Assembly (NCBI RefSeq): GCF_024347535.1
Contig: NZ_AP025497.1
Location: 62,001 to 126,000 of the forward strand
Origin: Vibrio kanaloae
Lineage (GTDB): Bacteria; Pseudomonadota; Gammaproteobacteria; Enterobacterales; Vibrionaceae
Direction of reading: 5' to 3'
Length of the DNA stretch: 64,000 nucleotides
Part shown: piece after piece, positions 1 to 13,741 of the stretch
How the letters are laid out: every line of letters begins with the position of its first letter
Position numbering within the stretch: the first letter of the stretch is position 1
The notes under the pieces: generated by a model
The model's database searches: none
Seen by the model: only the letters and a program-made list of their open reading frames with translations
What the model was told of the DNA's origin: nothing
Position numbers and translations under genes: made by a program

Positions 1-578
1 AGGCGATCTTTTGGCTCAGGCATACGGCGAAACAAGAAGCGAATGTCTTTAATAAAGCCCAAATCGAACATGCGATCCGCTTCGTCAAGAACAACGGCTT
101 GAATGTGGTTAAGGTTAAATACCTTTTGCTTGTAGAAGTCGATGATACGGCCAGTAGTACCAATTAAGATATCTGCGCCTTCTTCGATTTTACCTAGCTG
201 TTTGTCGTAGCTTTCGCCACCGTAAGCCAGTGCGGCCTTGATACCCGTGCTTGCCACTAGAGAGTCAGCATCATTGTAGATCTGAATCGCGAGTTCACGC
301 GTAGGAGCCATAATAATCGCACGCGGCTGGTTAGGCTTACGCCCTTCATGCTCAGGTGTTTTTAGTAGGTGGTTAAAAGTAGCAGTAAGAAACGCAAGCG
401 TTTTACCAGTGCCCGTTTGGGCCTGGCCTGCAATGTCTTGGCCGGTGAGCAGTACCGGGAGCGCCAAGGCTTGGATAGGAGTACAGTAATCGAACCCTTT
501 TTTTTCCAATCCTTCAATGACTTGCGGAAGTAAATCCAAGTCGGCGAACTTTTGCTCTGTGATATGCGTCTTTTTCAT
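1..578 (-). CDS. rhlB: ATP-dependent RNA helicase RhlB (N-terminal part)
   Basis: DEAD-box RNA helicase of the RNA degradosome, unwinding structured RNA for decay. The frame is read on the minus strand from an ATG at 578 and leaves the window after about 192 residues, so the C-terminal helicase half is not seen. Visible motifs are the Q motif (TPIQ), motif [15 protein letters not shown], and the DEAD box in [13 protein letters not shown]. The gene diverges from trxA with about 110 bases between the starts, the arrangement rhlB-trxA-rho also found in E. coli. The family is certain. The RhlB assignment rests on N-terminal similarity ([11 protein letters not shown]) and context. Confidence 0.93.
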   Translation of the reverse strand, partial: MKKTHITEQKFADLDLLPQVIEGLEKKGFDYCTPIQALALPVLLTGQDIAGQAQTGTGKTLAFLTATFNHLLKTPEHEGRKPNQPRAIIMAPTRELAIQIYNDADSLVASTGIKAALAYGGESYDKQLGKIEEGADILIGTTGRIIDFYKQKVFNLNHIQAVVLDEADRMFDLGFIKDIRFLFRRMPEPKDR

Positions 579-689
579 TGCTATAGAATATCAGCTTAAG
601 CTTGCAATACGAAAGTAAATACATTCCAATAGGGCATCTATTTACTGGTTATCATCCAACCAGTTCTAAAAAATACATTGGAGTGGAAG

Positions 690-1016
690 ATGAGTGATAA
701 GATTTTGCAGCTAACTGATGACGGTTTTGATAACGATGTGATCAACGCTGCAGGCCCGGTTCTTGTTGATTTTTGGGCTGAATGGTGTGGTCCTTGTAAG
801 ATGATTGCGCCGATTCTTGATGAAATCGCAGACGAGTACGAAGGCAAGCTCACTATCGGTAAATTAAATATCGACCAAAACGCAGGTACTCCACCAAAAT
901 TTGGTATTCGCGGTATTCCAACGCTACTTCTTTTCAAAGATGGTGGCGTAGCAGCAACTAAAGTTGGTGCACTGTCTAAAACTCAACTTAAAGAGTTCCT
1001 AGACGCTAACCTATAA
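690..1016 (+). CDS. trxA: Thioredoxin 1
   Basis: Small cytoplasmic dithiol reductase that keeps proteins reduced and supplies electrons to ribonucleotide reductase and other enzymes. The 108-residue protein has the WCGPCK active site with Cys33 and Cys36, and the cis-proline loop [11 protein letters not shown]. An upstream in-frame ATG at 678 would add four residues. The ATG at 690 was chosen because GGAG lies at the right distance before it and it gives the usual family length and start (MSDKI). It is followed by a clear terminator, so it is probably transcribed separately from rho. Confidence 0.97.
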   Translation: MSDKILQLTDDGFDNDVINAAGPVLVDFWAEWCGPCKMIAPILDEIADEYEGKLTIGKLNIDQNAGTPPKFGIRGIPTLLLFKDGGVAATKVGALSKTQLKEFLDANL

Positions 1017-1036
1017 TTAGGTGAGCATTTGAAAAG

Positions 1037-1073
1037 AAACCGCGCAGTTAACAAATGCGCGGTTTTGTTTTTT
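1037..1073 (+). terminator. Rho-independent terminator of trxA
   Basis: Ten-base stem AAACCGCGCA / TGCGCGGTTT (1037-1046 and 1056-1065) followed by a T-rich run. It lies 20 bases after the trxA stop. Confidence 0.9.
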
Positions 1074-1218
1074 CTAAGCTATGGACTAGTCTTAGTTTTA
1101 GTGCTAATTTATCGCACGTTAATTGAACGAATTTCTCTTCTTGGTCGATCCTGCGTGACCAAATCCTTCTTAACTTAAGAAAACAGATCCTATTTTGACT
1201 AAACAAACTTCCACCACT

Positions 1219-2478
1219 ATGAATCTTACTGAACTGAAGAACAGACCTGTGTCTGAACTTGTTAAACTTAGCGAAAGTCTAGGTCTTGAAAATCAAGCTC
1301 GCTTAAGAAAACAAGACATTATCTTCTCCATCCTTAAAGCGCACGCAAAAAGTGGTGAAGACATCTTTGGTGATGGTGTTCTAGAAATTCTTCAAGACGG
1401 CTTTGGTTTCCTGCGTAGCGGCGATAGCTCATACCTTGCTGGGCCAGATGATATTTATGTATCACCAAGCCAGATTCGTCGTTTTAACCTTCGCACTGGT
1501 GACTCGATTGGCGGCAAAATCCGTCCACCTAAAGATGGCGAGCGTTACTTTGCACTACTTAAAGTAAACACGGTTAACTACGACAAGCCAGACAACGCAC
1601 GTAACAAAATCCTTTTTGAAAACCTTACTCCTCTTCATGCCAACGAACGTATGGTGATGGAAGCAGGTAATGGCGCGACTGAAGATATCACAGCCCGAAT
1701 CCTTGACCTTGCTTCGCCAATTGGTAAAGGCCAGCGTGGTCTGATTGTTGCTCCGCCTAAAGCGGGTAAAACAATGCTGCTGCAAAATATTGCTCAAAGC
1801 ATTGCTCGTAACCATCCTGAGTGTGAACTCATGGTTCTACTTATCGATGAGCGTCCAGAAGAAGTAACAGAAATGCAGCGCCTAGTTAAAGGCGAAGTAA
1901 TCGCATCGACGTTTGATGAACCAGCATCTCGCCACGTACAAGTAGCAGAAATGGTAATCGAGAAGGCGAAGCGTCTTGTTGAACACAAGAAAGACGTAGT
2001 TATTCTTCTGGATTCTATTACTCGTCTAGCTCGTGCTTACAACACTGTGATTCCTTCATCAGGTAAAGTGCTTACTGGTGGTGTTGATGCAAATGCTCTA
2101 CATCGTCCAAAGCGTTTCTTCGGTGCGGCACGTAATGTCGAAGAAGGCGGTAGCTTAACGATCATCGCAACCGCACTGGTTGATACTGGTTCTAAGATGG
2201 ATGAAGTTATCTACGAAGAATTCAAAGGTACAGGTAACATGGAACTGCACCTTAACCGTAAGATTGCTGAAAAGCGTGTATTCCCAGCTATTGACTTCAA
2301 CCGCTCTGGTACTCGTCGTGAAGAGCTTCTTACGAAGAACGATGAACTACAGAAGATGTGGATCCTGCGTAAGATTGTTCACCCAATGGGTGAAATCGAC
2401 GCAATGGAATTCCTTATCGACAAGCTAGCAATGACTAAAACGAATGATGAGTTCTTTGACGCAATGCGTCGTCAGTAG
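1219..2478 (+). CDS. rho: Transcription termination factor Rho
   Basis: Hexameric RNA-dependent ATPase that terminates transcription of untranslated RNA. The 419-residue protein matches the usual length. It shows the N-terminal oligonucleotide-binding motif GFGFLRS, Walker A in PPKAGKT (about 180-185), Walker [17 protein letters not shown], and the Q/R-loop region with [25 protein letters not shown] split across the ring interface. A TTG at 1195 would extend it by eight residues, but the ATG at 1219 gives the conserved start MNLTELK. The 145-base leader after the trxA terminator is where autoregulation by attenuation acts in E. coli; here that is inference. Confidence 0.97.
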   Translation: MNLTELKNRPVSELVKLSESLGLENQARLRKQDIIFSILKAHAKSGEDIFGDGVLEILQDGFGFLRSGDSSYLAGPDDIYVSPSQIRRFNLRTGDSIGGKIRPPKDGERYFALLKVNTVNYDKPDNARNKILFENLTPLHANERMVMEAGNGATEDITARILDLASPIGKGQRGLIVAPPKAGKTMLLQNIAQSIARNHPECELMVLLIDERPEEVTEMQRLVKGEVIASTFDEPASRHVQVAEMVIEKAKRLVEHKKDVVILLDSITRLARAYNTVIPSSGKVLTGGVDANALHRPKRFFGAARNVEEGGSLTIIATALVDTGSKMDEVIYEEFKGTGNMELHLNRKIAEKRVFPAIDFNRSGTRREELLTKNDELQKMWILRKIVHPMGEIDAMEFLIDKLAMTKTNDEFFDAMRRQ

Positions 2479-2500
2479 TTTTGACTGGTTTATAGTTATT

Positions 2501-2531
2501 AAAAAGCGCTGCCTTCGGGTGGCGCTTTTTA
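2501..2531 (+). terminator. Terminator of rho
   Basis: Stem AAAAAGCGC with a TTCG-type loop and a T-run, 22 bases after the rho stop. Confidence 0.88.
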
Positions 2532-2588
2532 TTTGCATTTTGTAGCGACAGCTTGCAGAATGACCAAAAGTGTTACAAGGAAGTTAAA

Positions 2589-3584
2589 ATGCAACATGGA
2601 CTGTTGTCATCATTACTCCTGTCTACTTCACTGTTATTTTCCCCGGTTGGTATGAGCTATGCCACCGAGATGTCTCCAACGACAGTAGAGTCTTGGCTTG
2701 AGAATGATCAAGTAAAACTGAAAACTGCTGAATTATTAGAATTTGTCGCACGTGATGAAGTCAATTCGCTGCGCTTCGCACTTGAGCGTCTGACATTTCC
2801 CCAGCAAGAGGTAGCTCGTTACCAACTCTTGAAGAAGCTCGAAAAGCAAAAAATCGTACTCACGCCTAAGATGTCTATCTTCATTGAGCAGCAACTTGCT
2901 ATTACGCCAACTTATCAAGTATTAGAGCGTGGAGATGGCTATGAGTTTACAGTACCTGCCTTTAATTACCCTTCAATTGCCAATCGCCTTATCAAACAAT
3001 GGCGTCAAGATCAGAAGACACTGGTGTTTGTACTAGATGCAGAGAAGCAGGAACTCGACCTGAAAGAGTGGTTATCTGGCCCTGAACACCAAGTCCAAAC
3101 TCGAGAAGCGCTGTTAATCAGAGAGCTAGACAGTTTGTCGCCTGAAGCGGTTGATTTTCTGACTAAGCAACTGACCACGTCGTCGATTGTGAGCTGGTTA
3201 CCTTCTACTGAGGTGGTGGTTCGATTAGCGCAAGTGAGCGAAGACCCAGAAGTCTATAAGATCCTATGGCGCATGAAGGCTGATTATCATAGCCAAGCTG
3301 AATTGATTCGTCTCGCTGAAACCAAGCAAGCATTTGCGCTTAAGCAGGTGATGGCTGCTACTAAGAATCCACGTTTGAAAGATGAAGCGATTACTTTGCT
3401 TACCAAGGTTAATCCGCTATCAGAAGAGGTGAAGGAGTTTCTTGTCTCTAGGATGGCGATTGCCGATGAAGCGCCATTAGTCGCCCGTGAATTAGCCAAA
3501 CAAGGTCATACGCGATGGTTGCAAGATCTTGTGAATGATAACCCTCAGGTGAAGAGCTCTTTGATCGAGCAAGCATTACCGTAA
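2589..3584 (+). CDS. Exported alpha-helical protein of unknown function
   Basis: I do not recognise a named family. The 331-residue product begins with a signal peptide (MQHGLLSSLLLSTSLLFSP, likely cleaved after a YAT site near residue 25-27), so it is probably periplasmic. The rest is rich in charged amphipathic helices and short ARELAK/VVRLAQ-like segments that resemble HEAT-type helical repeats. The ATG at 2589 was preferred over one at 2553 because AAGGAAG sits just before it and it places the signal peptide at the N-terminus. It stands alone between terminators of rho and its own, so no operon partner hints at its job. Confidence 0.75.
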   Translation: MQHGLLSSLLLSTSLLFSPVGMSYATEMSPTTVESWLENDQVKLKTAELLEFVARDEVNSLRFALERLTFPQQEVARYQLLKKLEKQKIVLTPKMSIFIEQQLAITPTYQVLERGDGYEFTVPAFNYPSIANRLIKQWRQDQKTLVFVLDAEKQELDLKEWLSGPEHQVQTREALLIRELDSLSPEAVDFLTKQLTTSSIVSWLPSTEVVVRLAQVSEDPEVYKILWRMKADYHSQAELIRLAETKQAFALKQVMAATKNPRLKDEAITLLTKVNPLSEEVKEFLVSRMAIADEAPLVARELAKQGHTRWLQDLVNDNPQVKSSLIEQALP

Positions 3585-3613
3585 AGTGGATTTTGCCTCT
3601 CAATAACCACACT

Positions 3614-3645
3614 AAAAAGGGGGACCTCAGCGTCACCCTTTTTGA
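3614..3645 (+). terminator. Terminator after the exported helical protein gene
   Basis: AAAAAGGGG pairs with ACCCTTTTT (one G-T pair) and ends in a T-run just upstream of the ubiD promoter region. Confidence 0.7.
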
Positions 3646-3682
3646 TATACTGAGCGCAGAATAATCAGCATGTAGAAGTCCT

Positions 3683-5524
3683 ATGAGTTTTAAAGATTTA
3701 CGTGATTTTATCGACCATCTTGAAAGTATTGGTCAGTTGAAACGCATTTCTCACCCAGTCGATCCAGACTACGAAATGACCGAGATTAGCGACCGTACTC
3801 TACGTGCTGGTGGCCCGGCTCTTTTGTTTGAAAATCCAGTAGGCTATGACATGCCTGTTTTGACCAACCTATTTGGTACACCCAACCGTGTTGCTATTGG
3901 TATGGGTCGTCAAGAAGTCAAAGAACTGCGTGAAGTAGGTAAGTTGCTTGCTTACCTAAAAGAGCCTGAGCCACCAAAAGGTTTTAAAGACGCTATTGAT
4001 AAACTGCCCGTGTTTAAGCAAGTCTTAAACATGCCAGCTAAACGCCTTCGCAAAGCGGCTTGCCAACAAGTGGTATGGCAAGGCGACGACGTCGACCTAG
4101 ATAAAATTCCCGTGATGAGCTGTTGGGCTGACGATGTCGCACCATTGCTAACATGGGGTTTAACGGTTACTCGTGGTCCAAACAAGAAACGCCAAAACTT
4201 AGGTATCTATCGTCAACAGAAGATCGGCAAGAATAAAATCATCATGCGTTGGCTAGCTCACCGTGGTGGAGCGCTGGATCTGCGTGATTGGATGGAAACC
4301 AACCCAGGGAAACCATTCCCAGTATCGGTAGCATTTGGTGCTGACCCTGCCACCATTCTTGGTGCGGTTACGCCAGTGCCGGATACTTTATCTGAGTACG
4401 CGTTTGCAGGCTTACTACGTGGTAGTAAAACTGAGGTCGTTAAATCAATCAGCAACGATTTAGAAGTTCCTGCAAGTGCAGAAATCGTGATGGAAGGTTA
4501 CATCGACCCGAATGAATTTGCGGATGAAGGGCCTTACGGAGATCATACTGGTTACTACAACGAGAAAGAAAAGCACCATGTGTTTACTATTACTCATGTA
4601 ACCATGCGCGAGAACCCTATCTATCACAGCACCTATACTGGCCGTCCACCTGATGAGCCTGCGGTATTGGGTGTTGCGCTCAATGAAGTGTTTGTGCCTA
4701 TTCTTCAAAAGCAGTTCCCAGAGATTGAAGATTTCTATCTACCGCCTGAAGGTTGTTCGTACCGAATGGCAGTAGTGACCATGAAGAAGCAATACCCAGG
4801 TCACGCTAAGCGAGTGATGATGGGTGTATGGTCTTTCTTACGCCAATTCATGTACACCAAATTTGTATTGGTGTGTGATGAAGATGTGAATGCACGTGAT
4901 TGGTCTCAAGTAACCGCAGCGATGTGCGAACATATGGATCCGTCACGCGATAGCCTGATGATAGAGAACACGCCGATCGATTCATTGGATTTTGCCTCAC
5001 CCGTGGTTGGGTTGGGTTCTAAGATGGGTCTAGATATCACTAAGAAGTGGGACGCAGAGTTAGCGTTATCGCCAGATGTCCAAACAGCACCTGTAAATAG
5101 TGAACATATAGAGGGTAGCCTGGCTGAGTTAACCAAGGTTCATCCTGAAATTATTGATATTCACCTGCAAAACGACAATGCCAGCATGGTTGTGGTGTCT
5201 ATTGATAAGCAAGCTGCCGGTAATGGTAAGAAAATCATGGAAGCGGTTTGGTCTCAATTTGATGAGAACAAGTTTGTTATCGTGTGTGACGGTGATGTCA
5301 ACGTGAGTGATTGGAATGACATCATTTGGGCTGTAACGACCAGAATGGATCCGGCGAGAGATACGTTATTCCTGCAGAACGAAACTGGACACTCAAAAAT
5401 GGGTCTCGATGCGACCAATAAGTGGGAAGGTGAATGCCTACGTGAGTGGGGTGTACCAATCACAAAAGATCCTGATGTCGTGAAAAAGGTTGATAGCATC
5501 TGGGAACAGCTAGGAATTTCATGA
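3683..5524 (+). CDS. ubiD: UbiD, 3-polyprenyl-4-hydroxybenzoate decarboxylase
   Basis: Decarboxylates polyprenyl-4-hydroxybenzoate in ubiquinone synthesis using prenylated FMN supplied by UbiX. The 613 residues cover the whole family length. It shows the N-terminal [14 protein letters not shown], the internal [12 protein letters not shown] and [13 protein letters not shown] segments typical of the UbiD active site, and the C-terminal MDPARDT block. An extension of roughly 120 residues (about 480-600) partly repeats earlier sequence ([21 protein letters not shown] resembles [22 protein letters not shown]), a feature of long UbiD proteins. Its stop overlaps the next start (ATGA at 5521), so it is translationally coupled to the ferredoxin gene and fre. 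Confidence 0.97.
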   Translation: MSFKDLRDFIDHLESIGQLKRISHPVDPDYEMTEISDRTLRAGGPALLFENPVGYDMPVLTNLFGTPNRVAIGMGRQEVKELREVGKLLAYLKEPEPPKGFKDAIDKLPVFKQVLNMPAKRLRKAACQQVVWQGDDVDLDKIPVMSCWADDVAPLLTWGLTVTRGPNKKRQNLGIYRQQKIGKNKIIMRWLAHRGGALDLRDWMETNPGKPFPVSVAFGADPATILGAVTPVPDTLSEYAFAGLLRGSKTEVVKSISNDLEVPASAEIVMEGYIDPNEFADEGPYGDHTGYYNEKEKHHVFTITHVTMRENPIYHSTYTGRPPDEPAVLGVALNEVFVPILQKQFPEIEDFYLPPEGCSYRMAVVTMKKQYPGHAKRVMMGVWSFLRQFMYTKFVLVCDEDVNARDWSQVTAAMCEHMDPSRDSLMIENTPIDSLDFASPVVGLGSKMGLDITKKWDAELALSPDVQTAPVNSEHIEGSLAELTKVHPEIIDIHLQNDNASMVVVSIDKQAAGNGKKIMEAVWSQFDENKFVIVCDGDVNVSDWNDIIWAVTTRMDPARDTLFLQNETGHSKMGLDATNKWEGECLREWGVPITKDPDVVKKVDSIWEQLGIS

Positions 5525-5790
5525 GCTACCAAGTAGTCTTATACCCAGAAAACATCAGTTTCACAGTAGAAAAAGGGCAAACGGTCTTGGATGCTGCGCT
5601 CAACAGCGATATCTATTTCCCAAACCGTTGCCAAGTTGGCGCATGCGCAATGTGTATGTGCAAAAAATTAGAAGGGCAAGTGAGTTACCACCTTGAACCC
5701 ATGCTCACAGAGAAAGAGCAGCAACAAGGCTGGATTTTTGCTTGCCAAGCATTTGCAGAAAGTAATTTAGTTCTAACCTTTGCCGATTAA
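5521..5790 (+). CDS. Plant-type 2Fe-2S ferredoxin
   Basis: An 89-residue electron carrier of the [2Fe-2S] plant type. The cluster ligands are seen in [15 protein letters not shown] and later IFACQAF: C-X4-C-X2-C, with the fourth Cys about 40 residues on. One extra cysteine makes the loop CAMCMC. It overlaps ubiD by four bases and ends 20 bases before fre, whose product is a flavin reductase. It has no cognate reductase domain fused, unlike many homologues, so Fre or another flavoprotein may reduce it; that link is inference from the operon. A function in ubiquinone synthesis or in supplying electrons for flavin chemistry is possible but not shown. Confidence 0.9.
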   Translation: MSYQVVLYPENISFTVEKGQTVLDAALNSDIYFPNRCQVGACAMCMCKKLEGQVSYHLEPMLTEKEQQQGWIFACQAFAESNLVLTFAD

Positions 5791-5810
5791 GGGTTAGTAA
5801 GAGGAAGAAC

Positions 5811-6524
5811 ATGACTATTAAATGTAAAGTGAAGTCTATCGAGCCTTTGGCTTGTAATACTTACCAAATCCTACTTCACCCAGAAACACCGGTCGCTTTT
5901 AAAGCGGGCCAGTACCTGATGGTTGAAATGGGTGAAAAAGATAAGCGCCCATTCTCCATCGCAAGTAGCCCTTGCCGCCACGAAGGTGAGCTTGAGCTAC
6001 ACATTGGTGCTGCCGAGCATAATGCTTACGCACTAGAAGTGGTTGAAGCGATGAAGAAGGCTCAAGCTGAAGATGGCGATATTGCTATTGATGCGCCACA
6101 CGGAGATGCTTGGATCAAAGAAGAAAGTGATCGCCCTCTATTACTTATTGCTGGTGGCACGGGTTTCAGCTACGTGCGCTCTATTCTTGATCACTGCATC
6201 GCGCAAAATAGCTCGAAAGAGATTTATCTATACTGGGGCGCAAAAGATGAGTGCCAGCTGTATGCTAAAGAAGAGCTGGTTGGCATTGCAGAAAAGCATA
6301 GCAACGTGCATTTTGTACCGGTAGTAGAAGAAGCACCTGAAGTATGGCACGGCCAAACTGGTAATGTACTTGAAGCAATTACGCAAAGTTTCGAATCACT
6401 GGCTGATTTCGATATCTATATTGCAGGTCGTTTTGAAATGGCAGGCGCTGCAAGAGACTTATTTACTCAAAATAAAGAAGCAAAACGTGACCATATGTAC
6501 GCAGATGCTTACGCCTTTATCTAA
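5811..6524 (+). CDS. fre: NAD(P)H-flavin reductase Fre
   Basis: Reduces free FMN, FAD or riboflavin with NAD(P)H; homologues supply reduced flavin to luciferase (LuxG) and for iron release. The 237 residues show the FAD-binding beta-barrel motif RPFSIAS, then the nucleotide-binding motif [17 protein letters not shown] and the C-terminal [10 protein letters not shown]. It closes the ubiD-ferredoxin-fre operon and is followed by a strong terminator. The ubiD-fre pairing is also found in E. coli; the ferredoxin between them is the difference. Confidence 0.95.
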   Translation: MTIKCKVKSIEPLACNTYQILLHPETPVAFKAGQYLMVEMGEKDKRPFSIASSPCRHEGELELHIGAAEHNAYALEVVEAMKKAQAEDGDIAIDAPHGDAWIKEESDRPLLLIAGGTGFSYVRSILDHCIAQNSSKEIYLYWGAKDECQLYAKEELVGIAEKHSNVHFVPVVEEAPEVWHGQTGNVLEAITQSFESLADFDIYIAGRFEMAGAARDLFTQNKEAKRDHMYADAYAFI

Positions 6525-6545
6525 TAATACTCTTAGATTTTGAGC

Positions 6546-6574
6546 AAAAAGAGAGCAGAAATGCTCTCTTTTTT
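6546..6574 (+). terminator. Terminator of the ubiD-fre operon
   Basis: AAAAAGAGAGCA / TGCTCTCTTTTTT stem with a GAAA loop, 22 bases after the fre stop. Confidence 0.92.
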
Positions 6575-6607
6575 ACGTTCAGGTGAACTATTAGGCAGTT
6601 AACCCCT

Positions 6608-6671
6608 ATTTATTCATTTTTTATGAAAAAGTAATTGCTAAGCTGAGAGGGTTCCCTATAATGCGACACCA
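6608..6671 (+). promoter_or_regulatory. rRNA promoter P1 with AT-rich UP element
   Basis: A -35 box TTGCTA (6635-6640) and a -10 box TATAAT (6657-6662) with a 16-base spacer. The GC-rich discriminator GCGACACCACTGA closely resembles E. coli rrn P1 promoters, which are stringently controlled. The A/T-rich stretch before the -35 box fits an UP element. Confidence 0.9.
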
Positions 6672-6729
6672 CTGAGACGGCAGACGCCACAAGGCTTCAG
6701 CAAGAATCAGTAAGACGGAAAGCTACAAA

Positions 6730-6785
6730 AAATTAATTTTCAAAAAGTGTTTGACACTGAATGTTAATTCGCTAGAATGGCCGTC
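6730..6785 (+). promoter_or_regulatory. rRNA promoter P2
   Basis: TTGACA (6751-6756) and TAGAAT (6773-6778) with a 16-base spacer, preceded by an A/T-rich stretch that fits an UP element. Confidence 0.85.
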
Positions 6786-6830
6786 CACTTCGAGAGGCAC
6801 CTTACTTAAAAGGAGCGCTTGAGAAGTAAA

Positions 6831-6843
6831 GCTCTTTAACAAT
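6831..6843 (+). promoter_or_regulatory. boxA antitermination site, rRNA leader
   Basis: GCTCTTTAACAAT matches the rrn boxA, which loads the Nus antitermination complex. The same motif recurs in the 16S-23S spacer. Confidence 0.85.
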
Positions 6844-6849
6844 TTAAAC

Positions 6850-6884
6850 CTATCAATCTGTGTGGGCACTCGTTGACGAATATC
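6850..6884 (+). other. 16S RNase III processing stem, 5' arm
   Basis: This arm is complementary, with few mismatches, to 8665-8698 beyond the 16S 3' end. Such a stem brackets 16S precursor RNA for RNase III cleavage. Confidence 0.8.
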
Positions 6885-7105
6885 AAAGCGTTATTACTTA
6901 GGTAATGACAGTTACTTCGGTAACAAATTGATTTCAATGAACTGAGTGACCAATACGTTTAACTACTTGTAGTTATTCGGCACAGTCAATTCATTACCAT
7001 TCTGTTGGAATGGTAATAGCTTTAGAATTACATGTTCATCAATCTTTTTCGAAAGAGCAATGAATATTAGTTTTGAAGTCAGTATTCGTTGAGTCACAAA
7101 ATCTT

Positions 7106-8658
<1,553 letters not shown>

Positions 8659-9143
8659 TACGAAGATATTGACGATGAGTGTCCACACAGATTGATGGTT
8701 TAGATTTAGTTAAAGCCAGAGCTTTAATTAATAACGTAAGTTATTGATTAAAGCTTTTTGCTTTATGCTCTTTAACAATTTGGAAAGCTGACTGATTACT
8801 TAATTGGTTTTCACTTTAAACAGTGAAATCAAACAGCTCAAGGCTGTGATTAAGTTAATCAAATTTAAAAGTTCTCAATGTTTATCTGCTCTTAGTTAAT
8901 AAGAACGGTATAAACACAACAAACACATTCAAGTGTCTTGTATTCGAATGATCAGAAATGATTGTTCATTTTTTGATTCTACTTTTTATTAAAAAGTGGA
9001 AACAAAAAGTAAATTGAGTCCGGCAAACAGTCATTGAGAATTAACCCTTCTTGATGACAACCAAAAACCTTGGTTAGTTGCCATACGCTTATTTGTCTTT
9101 ACTTTTTAAAGTGAAAGCAAATAGAAACCCTTTCGGGTTGTAT
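8659..9143 (+). other. 16S-23S spacer without tRNA gene
   Basis: About 485 bases. It holds the 3' arm of the 16S RNase III stem (8665-8698), a second boxA (8766-8777) and the 5' arm of the 23S stem near 9125. I found no tRNA-Ile, -Ala, -Glu, -Lys or -Val sequence, so this is the tRNA-free spacer class known from vibrios. A local AT-rich hairpin region (about 8705-8765) precedes the boxA. Confidence 0.88.
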
Positions 9144-12035
<2,892 letters not shown>

Positions 12036-12171
12036 TACAACACCCAAGGGGTTTTGTGGACTCAAAGAAACAGACCTTGAATGCGTTTGAAGAGACTTTT
12101 ATTGCTCTATTGAATAGAGAAACAGCTTTCCGAATTATTAATTGTCGCAGAGGCGTCAATTAAACAGAATT

Positions 12172-12291
12172 TGCTTGGCGACCATAGCATTGTGGACCCA
12201 CCTGACTCCATGCCGAACTCAGTAGTGAAACACAATAGCGCCGATGGTAGTGTGGGGCTTCCCCATGTGAGAGTAGGACATCGCCAGGCTT
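12172..12291 (+). rRNA. rrf: 5S ribosomal RNA
   Basis: A 120-base 5S gene beginning TGCTTGGCGACC and ending GCCAGGCTT, with the conserved internal CCGAACTCAG and GCCGATGGTAGT segments. The terminal stem pairs correctly. Confidence 0.97.
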
Positions 12292-12301
12292 TAAATTTGA
12301 A

Positions 12302-12321
12302 CACTTGTCAGCGACGACAAG
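12302..12321 (+). other. Hairpin between 5S rRNA and tRNA-Asp
   Basis: Perfect seven-base stem ACTTGTC / GACAAGT with a six-base loop and no T-run. It probably acts in RNA processing rather than termination. Confidence 0.55.
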
Positions 12322-12332
12322 TATTCCACTGC

Positions 12333-12409
12333 GGAGTGGTAGTTCAGTTGGTTAGAATACCGGCCTGTCACGCCGGGGGTCGCGGGTTCGAGTCCCGTCC
12401 ACTCCGCCA
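12333..12409 (+). tRNA. tRNA-Asp (GTC)
   Basis: 77 bases with acceptor GGAGTGG / CCACTCC, discriminator G, encoded CCA, anticodon GTC and T-loop GGTTCGAGTCC. Nearly identical in form to E. coli tRNA-Asp, which also follows rRNA operons. Confidence 0.97.
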
Positions 12410-12420
12410 CTTATTCGAAC

Positions 12421-12445
12421 ACCTCGCCTAGTGCGAGGTTTTTTC
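12421..12445 (+). terminator. Hairpin with T-run between tRNA-Asp and tRNA-Trp
   Basis: ACCTCGC / GCGAGGT stem followed by TTTTTT. It has the form of an intrinsic terminator although another tRNA gene follows only 25 bases later. Confidence 0.7.
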
Positions 12446-12469
12446 GAATTTGAAGTAAGATAAAGTTTT

Positions 12470-12546
<77 letters not shown>

Positions 12547-12553
12547 TATACGA

Positions 12554-12582
12554 AGCCTCAGCAGAAATGCTGGGGCTTTTTT
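12554..12582 (+). terminator. Terminator of the rRNA-tRNA operon
   Basis: AGCCTCAGCA / TGCTGGGGCT stem, GAAA loop, six T residues. Confidence 0.9.
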
Positions 12583-12656
12583 GCATCTGTTGCTTCTACG
12601 AAGCAATGTTTGGAGCTGGATCTCCAACCCGGTCGAATCTCCTGAGTACCGGCTCA

Positions 12657-13741
12657 TACCAATCTAAGTAAGAATGTAATCAAATCGAAACTTTCCAGCT
12701 CAACGTAATATTGCAATGGATAGCTTCAATAATATCGACTTCAAAAAACTTGCTAACCAACAAAGATCCGTCCAAATGAAGAAGCGATTACTAGCACTTG
12801 CTCACTTGAAAGACGGACATTCAAGAACTCAAATAGCAAAGTTCCTTAAAGTAAACAGAACCAGTGTGAATAAATGGGGCAAGTTTTTCTCGATGAAGGA
12901 CTCGAGGGGTTACAAGAAAAGCCTCGAACAGGGAGACCTGCATTTTTGACGCCTAAGCAAAAAGAACAATTAAGCCAATTTCTTAAAAATGAGGCTGAAA
13001 ATCCGTCTGGAGGTCGACTGACCGGCCATGATATTCATACATATATCGTCCAGGAATTTGGTAAACACTACCACCCTGACTCTATCTATTATTTGCTAAG
13101 TCATATAGGCTTTTCATGGATAACATCGCGTTCGAAACACCCTGATGAAATCCAAGAGGATTTTAAAAGATTCAAAATAGAAACGATCCTTAAGGCCCCC
13201 GGCCACATTGGGCTGGAGTATGTTGATATCTGGTTTCAGGACGAGGCTAGATTTGGGCAACAGAATACAATTACTCGCTTGTGGGGCTGAAGCAGGAACA
13301 CGCCAAAGGGCGATAAACAGAAGCAATTTTGTTCGGCTCCGTTTGTCTTAGTTAAGGAGTTGGAGAATCTATGGTTGTACCTAGGGTCAATAAGGACATT
13401 ATGACTGAGCACTTAAAAAAATAACCGAGATCACAGACGAAGGAAGACACGCAGTGGTAGTTATGGATGGTGCTGACTGACATACAGGTGATATCGCTAA
13501 CGGGTTTAATAACGTCAGTATCATCAAGCTTCCTCCATACTCACCAGAGCTCAACCCAATAGAACAAGTTTGGAGTTGGGGTGCGGCAACGCTGTCTAGC
13601 GAACCAAAGTTTCGAAGACTATGATGATATCATTTCCAAAATATGTGTCGTATGGAATAGGTTCTGGAAGTGCCAGAAAGGGTCTCGAAGATGTGTTCAA
13701 GAGGATGGATAGACCTGACCAGTTAATTTTCCAGGTTGGTA
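12657..13741 (+). mobile_element. Degenerate IS630-family insertion sequence
   Basis: About 1085 bases containing a broken IS630-type transposase. The ends look like imperfect inverted repeats: TACCAATCT at 12657 and, on the opposite strand, TACCAACCT ending at 13741. Both ends carry TA, the dinucleotide this family targets and duplicates. The element sits between the tRNA-Trp terminator and a second terminator-like hairpin. Boundaries are inferred from the short repeats only. Confidence 0.7.
12716..13735 (+). pseudogene. IS630-type DDE transposase, broken by frameshifts and stops
   Basis: Residues from several frames together give a DDE transposase. Frame one (12716-12949) carries an N-terminal helix-turn-helix (HSRTQIAKFLKVNRTSVNKWG). 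At a TTTTTC run near 12888-12893 the reading moves -1 into LDEGLEGLQEKPRTGRPAF, which continues to a stop at 13290 and holds the first catalytic Asp in WFQDEARFG. A further shift near 13288 restores EAGTR. The second Asp (VVMDGAD) is followed by a stop where a Trp is usual, and the C-terminal PPYSPELNPIEQVW has the final Glu. The first shift could be programmed, but the later lesions mean the gene is dead. Confidence 0.88.
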
